Shown piece after piece: positions 1 through 8,316 of a stretch of 64,000 nt of DNA. This DNA comes from CALVGQ01 sp964368495. Lineage in GTDB: Bacteria > Bacillota_I > Bacilli_A > Erysipelotrichales > Erysipelotrichaceae. Position 1 is the stretch's first letter; each line of letters opens with the position of its first letter. Position numbers and translations under genes: made by a program. The DNA lies in NCBI GenBank assembly GCA_964368495.1, contig CAYJAJ010000001.1, forward strand, positions 55,374 to 119,373, read 5' to 3'. The notes beneath the pieces were generated by a model. That model did no database searches. It was not told the DNA's origin and saw only the letters and a program-made list of their open reading frames with translations.

Positions 1-186
1 AAGAATATCATAACCATGTTCTTTTAAGATTTCGATATCAGCATAAACAGTTTTTCTTTCAACATTTATTCCATGATTAAAACAATGCTGTATCAGCTCT
101 TTCATGCTTAGCGGGTGTGTTTCATCAGATTTCTTTTTCAAAATATCTAAAATAAGTAAAATTCTTTTTCTGTTTTCGTTCTTCAT
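1..186 (-). CDS. WYL/HTH-type transcriptional regulator, N-terminal part (cut by window edge)
   Basis: The gene runs off the left edge, so only about 62 residues are visible. They begin MKNENRKRILLILDIL and form a winged helix of the HTH_11/DeoR kind. The stretch ERKTVYADIEILKEHGYD is the recognition helix typical of WYL-domain regulators. An RBS (AGGAG) lies just upstream of the ATG at 186. The gene is divergent from a membrane-protein gene, and the shared intergenic region holds nested inverted repeats that could be its operator. The WYL domain itself is outside the window, so the family call rests on the HTH alone. Confidence 0.7.
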   Translation of the reverse strand, partial: MKNENRKRILLILDILKKKSDETHPLSMKELIQHCFNHGINVERKTVYADIEILKEHGYDIL

Positions 187-201
187 AAAATCTCCTAACA
201 T

Positions 202-257
202 TAGTTTATCACTGTCCGAATAAACGGACAATCAAAAAATAATATTTTGATAAACTA
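202..257. promoter_or_regulatory. Nested inverted repeats in a divergent promoter region
   Basis: An outer repeat, TAGTTTATC (202-210) and GATAAACTA (249-257), flanks an inner palindrome TGTCCG-N6-CGGACA (213-230). Both lie between the divergent WYL-type regulator and the downstream membrane-protein gene, where an autoregulatory operator would be expected. The outer arms may partly be AT-rich promoter sequence in both directions. The GC-rich inner palindrome stands out in this region. Confidence 0.5.
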
Positions 258-275
258 GTGATAGAGGTGATAACA

Positions 276-797
276 ATGACATTAAAATTTAAACTATATA
301 GTCTTATTGCGGGGATATTGCTTATGCTTAATTTTTATTTGATGGAAAATGAAGTGATGGCACTAGGGACAATGATCATGTTAATTATAGCAAGCACACT
401 AACATGTGATAAACTTATCTGGGAACATACATTTTTCTTAACTCTTGCTATCTTTTTATTGTATTTCATTGGGTGTATATCTTTTACTAATAACTTATTT
501 TTTTCAAACTATTCAATAATATATTATGGAAATTGCATCGTATTTTCTAATATGATATTTATACATAATAGTTCAAGAATTCAGTGGGAATGGATTGAAA
601 ATGGATGCATGGCATTTGTTATATTGTTTTTATTAATAGGTACTACAGTCAACACTGAACAGTTCGATTCAAATTTATTTTTTATTGTCATTAGTGTTTT
701 CTTGCCGATAATGAGTATGTCAAAACTAATAGATGCACTTCGAATATTAAAATGGTTTATAAACATAAATATCAAACACAAGAATTATAATAAATAG
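276..797 (+). CDS. Integral membrane protein of unknown function
   Basis: This is a 173-residue, strongly hydrophobic protein with about five predicted membrane helices and a short basic C-terminus (FININIKHKNYNK). I chose the ATG at 276 because the sequence AGAGGTG at 263-269 is a well-placed RBS for it; the GTG at 258 lies before that RBS. No family is recognisable. The gene is divergent from the WYL-type regulator, which may control it, and lies 51 bases ahead of the CDF transporter. It could be an accessory or sensor membrane protein, but nothing in the sequence shows a function. Confidence 0.6.
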   Translation: MTLKFKLYSLIAGILLMLNFYLMENEVMALGTMIMLIIASTLTCDKLIWEHTFFLTLAIFLLYFIGCISFTNNLFFSNYSIIYYGNCIVFSNMIFIHNSSRIQWEWIENGCMAFVILFLLIGTTVNTEQFDSNLFFIVISVFLPIMSMSKLIDALRILKWFININIKHKNYNK

Positions 798-848
798 ATA
801 GGAATGTTAAATAGAAATATGATAATATTAAGGCAATGAGGTGATAGG

Positions 849-2009
849 GTGACTGAATTTCTTTTAAAAAAATTTGTGAAAACTGATGATTTTCAAAATC
901 ATTTGACACGAGAAAAAGTTGGAACACTTGCAAGCGGTGTAGGGATATTATGCAATGTGCTATTATTTATCATGAAATTGATGATTGGATTTTTTAGTAA
1001 TTCAATAGCTATAATATCTGATTCATTTAATAATTTATCTGATAGTGCAGGAAATGTTGTTGCACTGTTAGGCTATAAATTAGCAAATAAACCTGCAGAT
1101 AAAGAGCATCCATTTGGTCATGGTCGCTATGAATATTTAACTTCTCTAATAATTGCGATGCTTATATTATATGTAGGAATTGAATTAATCCAAAATTCTA
1201 TTGATAAATTACTTAATCCGACACCGATAATTTTTAGCTATGTATCATTATTAATTCTTTGCCTATCAATTGCGATTAAGTTGTGGATGGCATTTTTCTA
1301 TAAAAAATTATCATTTAAAATAAATTCTGGAGTGTTATTAGCGACATCAAAAGATAGTTTAAATGATATATTTGCGACATGTGCAAGTGTCTTCTCACTA
1401 GTTTTTTCATTGTTTAGTGACATTCAAATTGATGGATATATTGGAGTGATTGTATCGTTATTTATTTTTCACTCAGGATATGAAATTATTCGCAATACGA
1501 TTGATGAATTGCTTGGGAAGCCCGCTGATAGTGAATTAATGAATAAAATTAAAGATATGTTACTTAAAAGTTCGATGATACTGGATGTTCATGATTTGCT
1601 TATTCATGACTATGGACCAGGTAAGCTAATTGGTAGTGCACATGTTGAAGTAGACGCAAAAGAGGAATTTTTATTGGCTCACGATGAAATTGATTTACTT
1701 GAAAGAAAAATATTGAGTGAGCTGAATATTTTGATGACACTTCATTTGGATCCAGTTGAAACAGATAACAAAATAATACTTGCAAACAAGAAGAAAGTAG
1801 AAGTAATTTTAATGGAAATTGATGAAAGTTTATCATTTCATGATTTCCGAGCAGTGGTAGGTCCAACACATATAAATTTAATATTTGATGTTGTAGTGCC
1901 ATTTGATTGTTCATTAAATAATGAACAAATCAAAGAGATTCTTGATAGAAAGTTAAATGAAGGTGATTTACGTTATTTCACAGTATTAACATTTGATAGA
2001 GAGTATTAA
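849..2009 (+). CDS. Cation diffusion facilitator (CDF) family transporter
   Basis: The protein should export divalent metal ions (Zn, Mn, Fe or Co) across the cytoplasmic membrane in exchange for protons. Its 386 residues show the usual CDF plan: six membrane helices in about residues 25-215, then a cytoplasmic domain. The metal-site pattern is visible in helix 2 (SDSFNNLSDSAGN), with the HPFGHGRYEY loop after it and SKDSLNDIFA in helix 5. The C-terminal part is longer than in minimal CDFs. A GTG start at 849 follows a GAGGTG RBS. The substrate metal cannot be read from sequence alone. A strong bidirectional terminator follows. Confidence 0.9.
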   Translation: MTEFLLKKFVKTDDFQNHLTREKVGTLASGVGILCNVLLFIMKLMIGFFSNSIAIISDSFNNLSDSAGNVVALLGYKLANKPADKEHPFGHGRYEYLTSLIIAMLILYVGIELIQNSIDKLLNPTPIIFSYVSLLILCLSIAIKLWMAFFYKKLSFKINSGVLLATSKDSLNDIFATCASVFSLVFSLFSDIQIDGYIGVIVSLFIFHSGYEIIRNTIDELLGKPADSELMNKIKDMLLKSSMILDVHDLLIHDYGPGKLIGSAHVEVDAKEEFLLAHDEIDLLERKILSELNILMTLHLDPVETDNKIILANKKKVEVILMEIDESLSFHDFRAVVGPTHINLIFDVVVPFDCSLNNEQIKEILDRKLNEGDLRYFTVLTFDREY

Positions 2010-2046
2010 AAAAAGCATTCCCTTTATTGATAGGGAATGCTTTTTA
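2010..2046. terminator. Bidirectional intrinsic terminator
   Basis: AGCATTCCCT and AGGGAATGCT form a stem with an 8-base loop, flanked by A-run and T-run on either side. It can serve both the CDF gene (plus) and the permease gene (minus), whose last codons overlap it. Confidence 0.9.
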
Positions 2047-3378
2047 TTTTTTGTCAAAAATTGTGCCAATAAGCATAACTATTGCGAATAGTACCAAGTA
2101 ATATATACACGCTTCACCATGTGATATCACTGCTGCAACAACCATGAATAGACAACTTAATATTGCTAATACTGGAATGATTTTTCCTTTAAAAACTCCA
2201 AGTGTTTTGTCTTTTAATAACCAAACAAATATTGGAATATAAATTGCATAAATAGTAATAATAGGAAGTTCAGATGAATCAAAACTAAATGCCCCAAACC
2301 ATGGAGTTGTTAAATTTGCACCATAGAAGTAGACAAGCCATATTGCAGCAAATAACAAACCAAGAACTCCAGCATTTGTAGGAATGTTAGTTACTTCATC
2401 AAGTTGACTCAACAGTTTAGGATTAGGACCAGAATTACGCACACCTAATGCGAAGAATCCTCGTACACAGGCAAGCATAAGTCCATTTAATGTTCCATAA
2501 CAAGAGATAACTATAAATACAAATAATAAAGTAGCACCAATGTTTCCAAATACTGCTTCAAATGCCATTTTTGGTCCTAGTTCACCACTAGACATGATAA
2601 CCTCATTTGGAATTGCACCAGCTAAACCAATATAATAACTGACATAAACTGCTGCGACGATAATTGTTCCCACAACAAGTGCAATAGGTAAATTTCTTTT
2701 TGAGTTTTTAAGTTCTGCATTGATAGATGTAGTGATAATCCATCCTTCATATGCAAATGCAGTTGCAACAACTGCAGTAAATAATGCAGTACCAGTATCA
2801 ATTTCTGTTACAACAGTAGTGAAATTTTGCATTGTCATACCATTGCTTAATCCGAAAATTGTCCCGAATACAGCCATTAGTGATAAAGGAATCATTTTAA
2901 TAACTGTTGTTGAAACTTGTACTTTACCTGCAATGATTGGAGATAAAGCATTAACAGTATAACTAATAATTAAAATGAACATACTTAGTAGCATACACTG
3001 TGCACCAGTGATATCCCAACCAATAAGTGTGCATAAATAACGTGAAGTTAACCATGCAAGTACACCAGTCATCGATGGATAGTATATGACTGCTGAAAAC
3101 CATGCAACATAATAGCCATATTTTTTTCCAGCAGCTGCTTCAGCATAATCAACTAATCCATTGATATATGAAAGTTTAGAAGCAACAATTGAAAATGCAT
3201 ATGCACAAATAAGCATAATTATTGCACCAAGTACCCAAGCTAAAATTCCTATTGTTAAATTTCCACCAGTAGCGACTAGTATTTTTTCGGCTTTAAAGAA
3301 GACACCGCTCCCTATTACAATTCCTACAACCATGGCAATGGCAGTAATTAAGCCATACTTCTCTTTTAATTTAGACAT
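2044..3378 (-). CDS. APC-superfamily amino acid permease
   Basis: This 444-residue protein has about twelve membrane helices and the APC N-terminal signature YGLITAIAMVVGIVIGSGVFF, which lines the substrate site. The layout resembles the LAT-like amino-acid transporters and exchangers of Bacillota such as SteT. It probably imports or exchanges a neutral amino acid at the cytoplasmic membrane. The ATG at 3378 is preceded by AAGGAGG. A HAD phosphatase lies 22 bases upstream on the same strand, so the two may be cotranscribed. The specific substrate is unknown. Confidence 0.85.
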   Translation of the reverse strand: MSKLKEKYGLITAIAMVVGIVIGSGVFFKAEKILVATGGNLTIGILAWVLGAIIMLICAYAFSIVASKLSYINGLVDYAEAAAGKKYGYYVAWFSAVIYYPSMTGVLAWLTSRYLCTLIGWDITGAQCMLLSMFILIISYTVNALSPIIAGKVQVSTTVIKMIPLSLMAVFGTIFGLSNGMTMQNFTTVVTEIDTGTALFTAVVATAFAYEGWIITTSINAELKNSKRNLPIALVVGTIIVAAVYVSYYIGLAGAIPNEVIMSSGELGPKMAFEAVFGNIGATLLFVFIVISCYGTLNGLMLACVRGFFALGVRNSGPNPKLLSQLDEVTNIPTNAGVLGLLFAAIWLVYFYGANLTTPWFGAFSFDSSELPIITIYAIYIPIFVWLLKDKTLGVFKGKIIPVLAILSCLFMVVAAVISHGEACIYYLVLFAIVMLIGTIFDKK

Positions 3379-3400
3379 TCATTAATCCTCCTTATTAAAA

Positions 3401-4108
3401 TTAATAATTCATTTTGAAATAGTTAAAACTTTCCTCAAGTGTCCCGCTGAATATAGTATCTGGTAGGTTACCATCTCTGTCAATAAGTTCATCAGTGACT
3501 AAGATTAAATCCATCCCGATTTTTCTAACAGCCCCATCTTCTCTTGAATCATTTCCAACCATAATTACTTCATCAACACTTAAATTATTTTTTGCTAAGA
3601 TTTCTTTGAAATATTCTGGATTTGGTTTTGCATAGTGGCAATTCTCATACGTCGTTATATAATCGAAGTCCTCTACCTTAATTCCAGACCAAGCAATACG
3701 TTGCAATGTCGCAGCAGCAGGAAATAGAGGATTTGTTGCACAAATGCAACGATAACCTTTTTCCTTTAAATGATCAATAATTTTTTTGCTGTAAATATTG
3801 GGTGTACAAGCTTGTTTAGCAACAATAAAATCATTTTTATAAAATTCAGTTACTGTGTCTTTAATGCTTTCTTGTTTAATGCCACTTTCTTTTTCAAAAA
3901 TTTTCCAAAATAGTTCTTCATTTGATAAGGAACCATCATTTTTAATCATTGCGGCAAGTCCGGCATTCATGCCATTCATCATATTTTCAGGGCTAATTCC
4001 AATTTCAACCATTTTCTTACCAAATCCCCCAAAATATAGTTTAGTAAACATATCAACATTCATATTAAGTAGTGTACCATCTAAATCAAATAAAATAGCC
4101 TTTTTCAT
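3401..4108 (-). CDS. HAD-family hydrolase (Cof/PGP-like phosphatase)
   Basis: The 235-residue protein shows the four HAD motifs in order: DLDGTLLN (residues 8-15, nucleophile and acid/base Asp), the CATNP stretch holding motif II, the Lys of AKPNP, and GNDSREDG with the acidic metal ligands. A helical cap sits between motifs I and II. It should be a magnesium-dependent phosphatase of small metabolites; the substrate is not predictable. It lies upstream of the amino-acid permease on the same strand. Confidence 0.85.
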   Translation of the reverse strand: MKKAILFDLDGTLLNMNVDMFTKLYFGGFGKKMVEIGISPENMMNGMNAGLAAMIKNDGSLSNEELFWKIFEKESGIKQESIKDTVTEFYKNDFIVAKQACTPNIYSKKIIDHLKEKGYRCICATNPLFPAAATLQRIAWSGIKVEDFDYITTYENCHYAKPNPEYFKEILAKNNLSVDEVIMVGNDSREDGAVRKIGMDLILVTDELIDRDGNLPDTIFSGTLEESFNYFKMNY

Positions 4109-4148
4109 GTTTTACCTCAATTCTATTTTCCTATTATACTTGATAAAG

Positions 4149-4176
4149 TAAAAAAAAACCATTGAATTCAATGGTT
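4149..4176 (-). terminator. Intrinsic terminator of the cyclophilin operon
   Basis: A near-perfect palindrome AACCATTGAATTCAATGGTT (4157-4176), followed on the minus strand by eight Ts, ends the transcript from the cyclophilin gene and the small ORF at 4195-4353. Confidence 0.85.
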
Positions 4177-4194
4177 AATTTGCAATTTTAACAA

Positions 4195-4353
4195 TTAATA
4201 AATAATTGTTTCTTTTGTTGCTAGTATGGTTATAGTAATTTTAGCTCCATTGACAGAAATGTTCACATCAGATAGTGATAAATTTCTTTCTTTAAGCTCG
4301 TTCATGACTTTTTTTTGCATTAATTCGTTTAGTTGAGTTATTTGTATAATCAC
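4195..4353 (-). CDS. Small protein of unknown function (52 aa), downstream of cyclophilin
   Basis: A GTG-started frame of 52 residues (begins MIIQITQLNELMQKK, ends ATKETIIY) with a strong RBS, AAGGAGG, seven bases upstream. It starts 16 bases after the cyclophilin stop and ends just before that operon's terminator, so it is very probably translated from the same mRNA. The protein is predicted soluble: an amphipathic helix, then a beta-rich segment (VNISVNGAKITITILA). I do not recognise a family. The RBS and position are the main support. Confidence 0.6.
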   Translation of the reverse strand: MIIQITQLNELMQKKVMNELKERNLSLSDVNISVNGAKITITILATKETIIY

Positions 4354-4369
4354 AGTAGTGCCTCCTTAG

Positions 4370-4807
4370 TTAATCGATTATTTCTGCTTTTGAAATAACG
4401 TCACCATTACTCATTTTTAATACAGCTTCTATGTTTGCTGTCACTTTACCAAATACAGTATGAACACCATCTAAATGAGGTTGTGGTTCGTGAACTATAA
4501 AGAATTGACAGCATCCTGTATTTTTCCCGCGATGTGCCATTGATAAAGCCCCTTGAACATGTTTGTGTGGGTTATTTGCAGTTTCACATAAAATTGTATA
4601 TCCTAAGTCGCCCGATCCAGTGCCATTTGGACATCCGCCTTGTGATACAAATCCAGGTATTACGCGATGAAATGTTTTCTTATCGTAATAACCTTTCTTA
4701 ATAAGTTCAACAAAATTTTCAACCGTTTTTGGTGCTTCATTTGGATATAATTCGAATTTTATAACTTCGTTATTTTCTAATGTAAATTGTCCTAATATTT
4801 TTTCCAT
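4370..4807 (-). CDS. Peptidyl-prolyl cis-trans isomerase, cyclophilin type
   Basis: This 145-residue, cytoplasmic single-domain cyclophilin catalyses cis-trans isomerisation of X-Pro bonds during folding. It has the catalytic stretch FHRVIPGFVSQGG with the active-site Arg and Phe, the GTGSGDLGY loop and the C-terminal HTVFGKV motif. There is no signal peptide. The length is that of the small bacterial PpiB type. A clear RBS (AAGGAG) precedes the ATG at 4807. A 52-residue ORF and a terminator follow. Confidence 0.92.
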   Translation of the reverse strand: MEKILGQFTLENNEVIKFELYPNEAPKTVENFVELIKKGYYDKKTFHRVIPGFVSQGGCPNGTGSGDLGYTILCETANNPHKHVQGALSMAHRGKNTGCCQFFIVHEPQPHLDGVHTVFGKVTANIEAVLKMSNGDVISKAEIID

Positions 4808-4917
4808 GTTTTTCTCCTTTTATACTATTGAATATTATACCCTCATAATGTACTTAATACTAGTCCTAGTTTATTCTTTTTAGTCGTGATACAATTTTTA
4901 AGAAAAGAGGGTAAATC

Positions 4918-5721
4918 ATGAATTTTATATGTCCGATTTGTAAAAATGAATTAATAAAGGAAAATAAAAGTTTAAGTTGTATTAATAAACATAGTTTTGA
5001 TATAGCAAAAAGCGGATATTGTAACTTAAATATTCAGAATAACTCTTCTAAATCACATGGTGACAACAAAGAAATGGTGAATTCAAGAACTTCATTTTTA
5101 AATAAAGATTATTATCTTCCGTTGAAAAAAGAGTTAATATCAATAGTTAAAAAAATTAATCCAACAAGCTTAGTAGATTGTGGTTGTGGTGAGGGGTATT
5201 ATACGCGCGGTTTTTCACAAGAAATGGATGAATGCCAAGTTGTTGGTGTAGATTTATCAAAAGAAGCAATTAATTATGCATCAAAAAATGATAAAAAGTG
5301 CAGTTATATTATAAGTTCTTTATTCAAGATTCCTTTAGTAGATGAGTGCTCAGATGTTTTGGTAAGCATTTTTGCACCATTAGCACTAGATGAGTTTTAC
5401 AGATTGCTAAAAAAAGATGGAAAATTAATAGTTGTTTCACCTAAAGAGAAGCATTTATACGGTTTAAAAAAACAGATTTATGCTCAAGCTTATTTTAATG
5501 AAGTTGAATATATAAAAGATGACCGTTTTGAACTTATTGATGAAAAAGTGGTTGATGCTAACATTATATTAGAAAATCAAGAAGATATTCAAAATTTGTT
5601 TTCAATGACACCATACTACTATAAAACAAAAAAAGAGGATAAAGATAAATTATCCACTTTATTAACACTTGAAACTAAAATTTCATTTTCAATACAAATT
5701 TATAAAAAACAATCGAGTTAA
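4918..5721 (+). CDS. rlmA: 23S rRNA (guanine-N1)-methyltransferase, RlmA family
   Basis: The protein should transfer a methyl group from SAM to N1 of a guanine in helix 35 of 23S rRNA (G745/G748 in known members). Its 267 residues begin with a zinc knuckle, CPICKN then C...H (CINKHSF), followed by the family-specific HGDNKEMVNSR segment. The SAM-binding fold contains VDCGCGEGYYTRG (about residues 82-94). The length matches the family. The exact target base, RlmA-I or RlmA-II, cannot be told here. It is a single gene, convergent with the fumarase operon. Confidence 0.85.
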   Translation: MNFICPICKNELIKENKSLSCINKHSFDIAKSGYCNLNIQNNSSKSHGDNKEMVNSRTSFLNKDYYLPLKKELISIVKKINPTSLVDCGCGEGYYTRGFSQEMDECQVVGVDLSKEAINYASKNDKKCSYIISSLFKIPLVDECSDVLVSIFAPLALDEFYRLLKKDGKLIVVSPKEKHLYGLKKQIYAQAYFNEVEYIKDDRFELIDEKVVDANIILENQEDIQNLFSMTPYYYKTKKEDKDKLSTLLTLETKISFSIQIYKKQSS

Positions 5722-6242
5722 TCGTTATAAATGTCATTTCCTAAACAATCGATACCCACAAAAACTGGAAAATTAATTACTTCAAGTTTTCTTATTGCTT
5801 CACTTTCTAACTCCAAAAAAGCAACATCTTCACTGCTATGAATACATTGACTTAAATAAGCGCCAGCACCACCAATGGCCACAAAGTAGACAGCGTTGTT
5901 TGAGGTAATCGCCTTTTTTACTTCATCTGTTCGATAACCCTTTCCTATCATTGAACCCAAGCCCAAGTTGAGTAAAGTTGGAGTGTAGGCATCCATTCTA
6001 GTAGATGTAGTCGGTCCTGCGCTACCAAAATTTGCATGTGGTGGAGTTTTTGTAGGTCCAACATAATAAATAGTTGCATCTTTTAAATCAAAAGGAAGTG
6101 GTTCATTGTTGGCAATCATCTCGCATAATTTCTTGTGTGCTGCATCTCTTGCGGTATAAATTGTACCACTAAGGTAAATTTTTTCGCCAACTTTAAGTGT
6201 TTTTCTGACATCCTCACTAATGGGTGTTTTTATTTTTTTCAT
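5718..6242 (-). CDS. Class I fumarate hydratase, beta subunit
   Basis: This is the C-terminal (beta) chain of two-subunit, [4Fe-4S] class I fumarase, which interconverts fumarate and L-malate. The chain is 174 residues from ATG 6242. That start overlaps the alpha-subunit stop in an ATGA arrangement, which implies translational coupling; an upstream in-frame start at 6278 would lie inside the alpha gene. Family features include GEKIYLSGTIYTARDAAHK and the GPTTSTRMD substrate-binding stretch. L(+)-tartrate dehydratase is the usual alternative for this family and cannot be excluded. The last four bases overlap the convergent rlmA-like gene. Confidence 0.88.
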   Translation of the reverse strand: MKKIKTPISEDVRKTLKVGEKIYLSGTIYTARDAAHKKLCEMIANNEPLPFDLKDATIYYVGPTKTPPHANFGSAGPTTSTRMDAYTPTLLNLGLGSMIGKGYRTDEVKKAITSNNAVYFVAIGGAGAYLSQCIHSSEDVAFLELESEAIRKLEVINFPVFVGIDCLGNDIYND

Positions 6243-7087
6243 GATAAAATACCTTTCGCATGTCTTAATACATGACAATTGATGTTTACAGCAACTGGCA
6301 TTCCAGCAATATGGGTTGGATAATGTTCGATATTTACTTTTAGTACACTAGTGTTTCCTTTTAGCCCTAGAGGCCCTATATTTAATTGGTTTGCTTCGCT
6401 TAACAACTGTTTTTCAAGGTGTTGATATTCTATATCGCTATGCACGCTATCAAGGTTTCTGCAAAGTGCTTTTTTTGCAAGAAAGGCTGCATAATCAAAG
6501 CTACCTCCAATCCCAACTCCAACAATCATCGGCGGACAAGCATTTGCACCAGCTAACTTTATAGACTCAAGCACAAAATCCACGACACCTTGTTTTCCCT
6601 CGGAAGGTTTACACATTTTAATCCGTGACATGTTTTCTGAACCGAATCCTTTTGCAGCAACTTCAATACTAACTTGATCACCCTTTACTATTTTTGTGTA
6701 AATTACAGCAGGTGTATTGTTTGATGTGTTTTTTCTTTTAAAAAGAGGATCATCAACAATGCTGTTTCTAAGATATTCATTTTTGTAGGCTTGTTTTACA
6801 CCTTCATTGATGGCGTCATTAACATAACCATTTACAAAGTGAACATCTTGGCCAACTTCCAACCACACAATGACCATCCCTGTATCTTGGCAAATAGGAA
6901 TGTGTTTTTCTTTTGCGATTTTTGAATTTTCGATTAATATTTCAAGTGCTTCTTTAGCACGTGAGGATGTTTCATTGTAGTAACCCTCAATAAGTTTGTT
7001 TTCTACATCTTTTGGATAAACAAAGGCAATTTCACTGCATAGCTTATTTACACATTCTTGAATTTGTTTAACATCTATATTTTTCAT
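6239..7087 (-). CDS. Class I fumarate hydratase, alpha subunit
   Basis: The 282-residue alpha chain carries the cluster-binding region. Candidate cysteine ligands are in ICQDTGM (about residue 64), in CKPSEG and in ANACPPM, fitting a [4Fe-4S] cluster ligated by three cysteines. GVGIGGSFDYAA is a typical glycine-rich active-site loop. With the beta chain directly downstream (ATGA overlap) it forms the enzyme for the fumarate/malate step, here probably in a fermentative branch of the TCA pathway. Tartrate dehydratase is the alternative. Confidence 0.88.
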   Translation of the reverse strand: MKNIDVKQIQECVNKLCSEIAFVYPKDVENKLIEGYYNETSSRAKEALEILIENSKIAKEKHIPICQDTGMVIVWLEVGQDVHFVNGYVNDAINEGVKQAYKNEYLRNSIVDDPLFKRKNTSNNTPAVIYTKIVKGDQVSIEVAAKGFGSENMSRIKMCKPSEGKQGVVDFVLESIKLAGANACPPMIVGVGIGGSFDYAAFLAKKALCRNLDSVHSDIEYQHLEKQLLSEANQLNIGPLGLKGNTSVLKVNIEHYPTHIAGMPVAVNINCHVLRHAKGILS

Positions 7088-7131
7088 ATGCCCACCTCAA
7101 TATAAAATTATTTTATCATAAATAGTACTTC

Positions 7132-7160
7132 TTGTAATAATTCTCTGTTTGTGATTACAA
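7132..7160. repeat. Inverted repeat TTGTAAT-N15-ATTACAA
   Basis: Seven-base arms at 7132-7138 and 7154-7160 lie between the divergent fumarase and flavin-reductase-like genes, close to the start of the latter. It could be an operator. The arms are AT-rich, so chance is possible. Confidence 0.3.
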
Positions 7161-7178
7161 TAATGATGAGGTGATTAT

Positions 7179-7679
7179 ATGAAAAAAGAAAATATTGAAT
7201 CATTAGATGTAAACTGGATAAAAACAATTCATCAAGATTGGGCAGTATTAACTGTGAATGCAGATAAGAAAGTAAATGGCATGACAGTGAATTGGATTCA
7301 AGTGGGGTGGTTATGGAATAAACATGTGGTGAGTGTTTATGTTAGACCACAACGTTATACGTATCCATTTATTAATGAAGAAGAGTATTTCTCTCTAGCT
7401 TTTTTTGATGAAAAGCATCGCAAAGAGTTAGCTTATTTGGGAAGAGTTAGTGGTAGTGATGAAGATAAACTGAAAGAATGTAACTTTACAACATCAACTA
7501 TTGATGACACACCAATTATTAATGAAGCTAAAATGGTTTTAACAATAAAAAAACTTCATGAAACAAATTTAGAAGAAAATCAATTTATCAATCACGATGT
7601 GGTTTCCCAATCATATCCAGATCGGGATTTTCATAAAGTGATTGTAGGCGAGATAATTAACGTCTATACAAATGAATAA
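7179..7679 (+). CDS. Flavin reductase-like (FMN-binding split barrel) protein
   Basis: The 166-residue protein looks like the flavin-reductase-like split-barrel family. It has the early strand WAVLTVNADKKVNGMTVNW, where FMN-binding usually occurs, then VYVRPQRYTYPFI and EYFSLAFF. Members bind FMN and reduce flavins or act as small flavoproteins in the cytosol; the acceptor is unknown. RBS GAGGTG precedes the ATG at 7179. It is a single gene between fumarase (divergent) and a membrane protein (convergent), with a shared terminator. Confidence 0.8.
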   Translation: MKKENIESLDVNWIKTIHQDWAVLTVNADKKVNGMTVNWIQVGWLWNKHVVSVYVRPQRYTYPFINEEEYFSLAFFDEKHRKELAYLGRVSGSDEDKLKECNFTTSTIDDTPIINEAKMVLTIKKLHETNLEENQFINHDVVSQSYPDRDFHKVIVGEIINVYTNE

Positions 7680-7683
7680 TTGT

Positions 7684-7726
7684 AAAAAAAAGTATTAGCT
7701 AGATTTATTTGCTAATACTCTTTTTT
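7684..7726. terminator. Bidirectional intrinsic terminator
   Basis: AGTATTAGC and GCTAATACT form the stem, flanked by an A-run on the left and TTTTTT on the right. It separates the convergent flavin-reductase-like gene and the membrane-protein gene at 7705-8190. Confidence 0.85.
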
Positions 7727-8190
7727 AATTTTTCACTTAAATATAATGCTGTTTCTTTTGATACAACTATATCTTGCCCACTGTATGTTGTGATTGTATA
7801 GTTTCTCATTAGAATGGCTTTGGAATTTTTAATTGATTTGATAGATTTATATCGAATGTATTCTCCACTTGAGATGACAGAATCTTCATTAAACCAATAT
7901 TGACTACGAAATGATACAAGAAAAAATTGACCTACAAACATTAAGGCTATAATAATACCCAAAGTCAAATTTAATTCATCATTTTCTATATAACCTAAAT
8001 AAATAGAAGAAAGTCCAAGAATTACACCCATACCACTCATGATTTTAGGAAAATTGGAATGATTGTTGTGATCATATGTTCCTTTTGTTTCTAACAATAC
8101 TGCTGTTTCTTTTTTCATTTTCATGTATTCCTTTAGAAAAAAAATCATTAATACACTTCCTACTCCAAACCCAACTATAGACAATACCAT
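7705..8190 (-). CDS. Membrane protein with PH-like C-terminal domain, unknown function
   Basis: This 161-residue protein has an N-terminal helix (VLSIVGFGVGSVLMIFFL), two more membrane helices in about residues 50-105, and a soluble tail of alternating strands (IRYKSIKSIKNSKAILM) that resembles a bacterial PH-like fold. Such proteins are common and mostly uncharacterised in Bacillota. RBS AAGGAG precedes the ATG at 8190. It shares a terminator with the convergent flavin-reductase-like gene. No function can be given. Confidence 0.6.
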   Translation of the reverse strand: MVLSIVGFGVGSVLMIFFLKEYMKMKKETAVLLETKGTYDHNNHSNFPKIMSGMGVILGLSSIYLGYIENDELNLTLGIIIALMFVGQFFLVSFRSQYWFNEDSVISSGEYIRYKSIKSIKNSKAILMRNYTITTYSGQDIVVSKETALYLSEKLKKSISK

Positions 8191-8316
8191 AATGTTCTCC
8201 TTTTTAAGATTTTATTAAAAATTTCTAAATATTAGTTTATCATATTTTTTTAAATATTAATAGCTATTGTTACTTAGTTCATGATAAAATATGGTTAATA
8301 TGAAAGTGGTAATATT

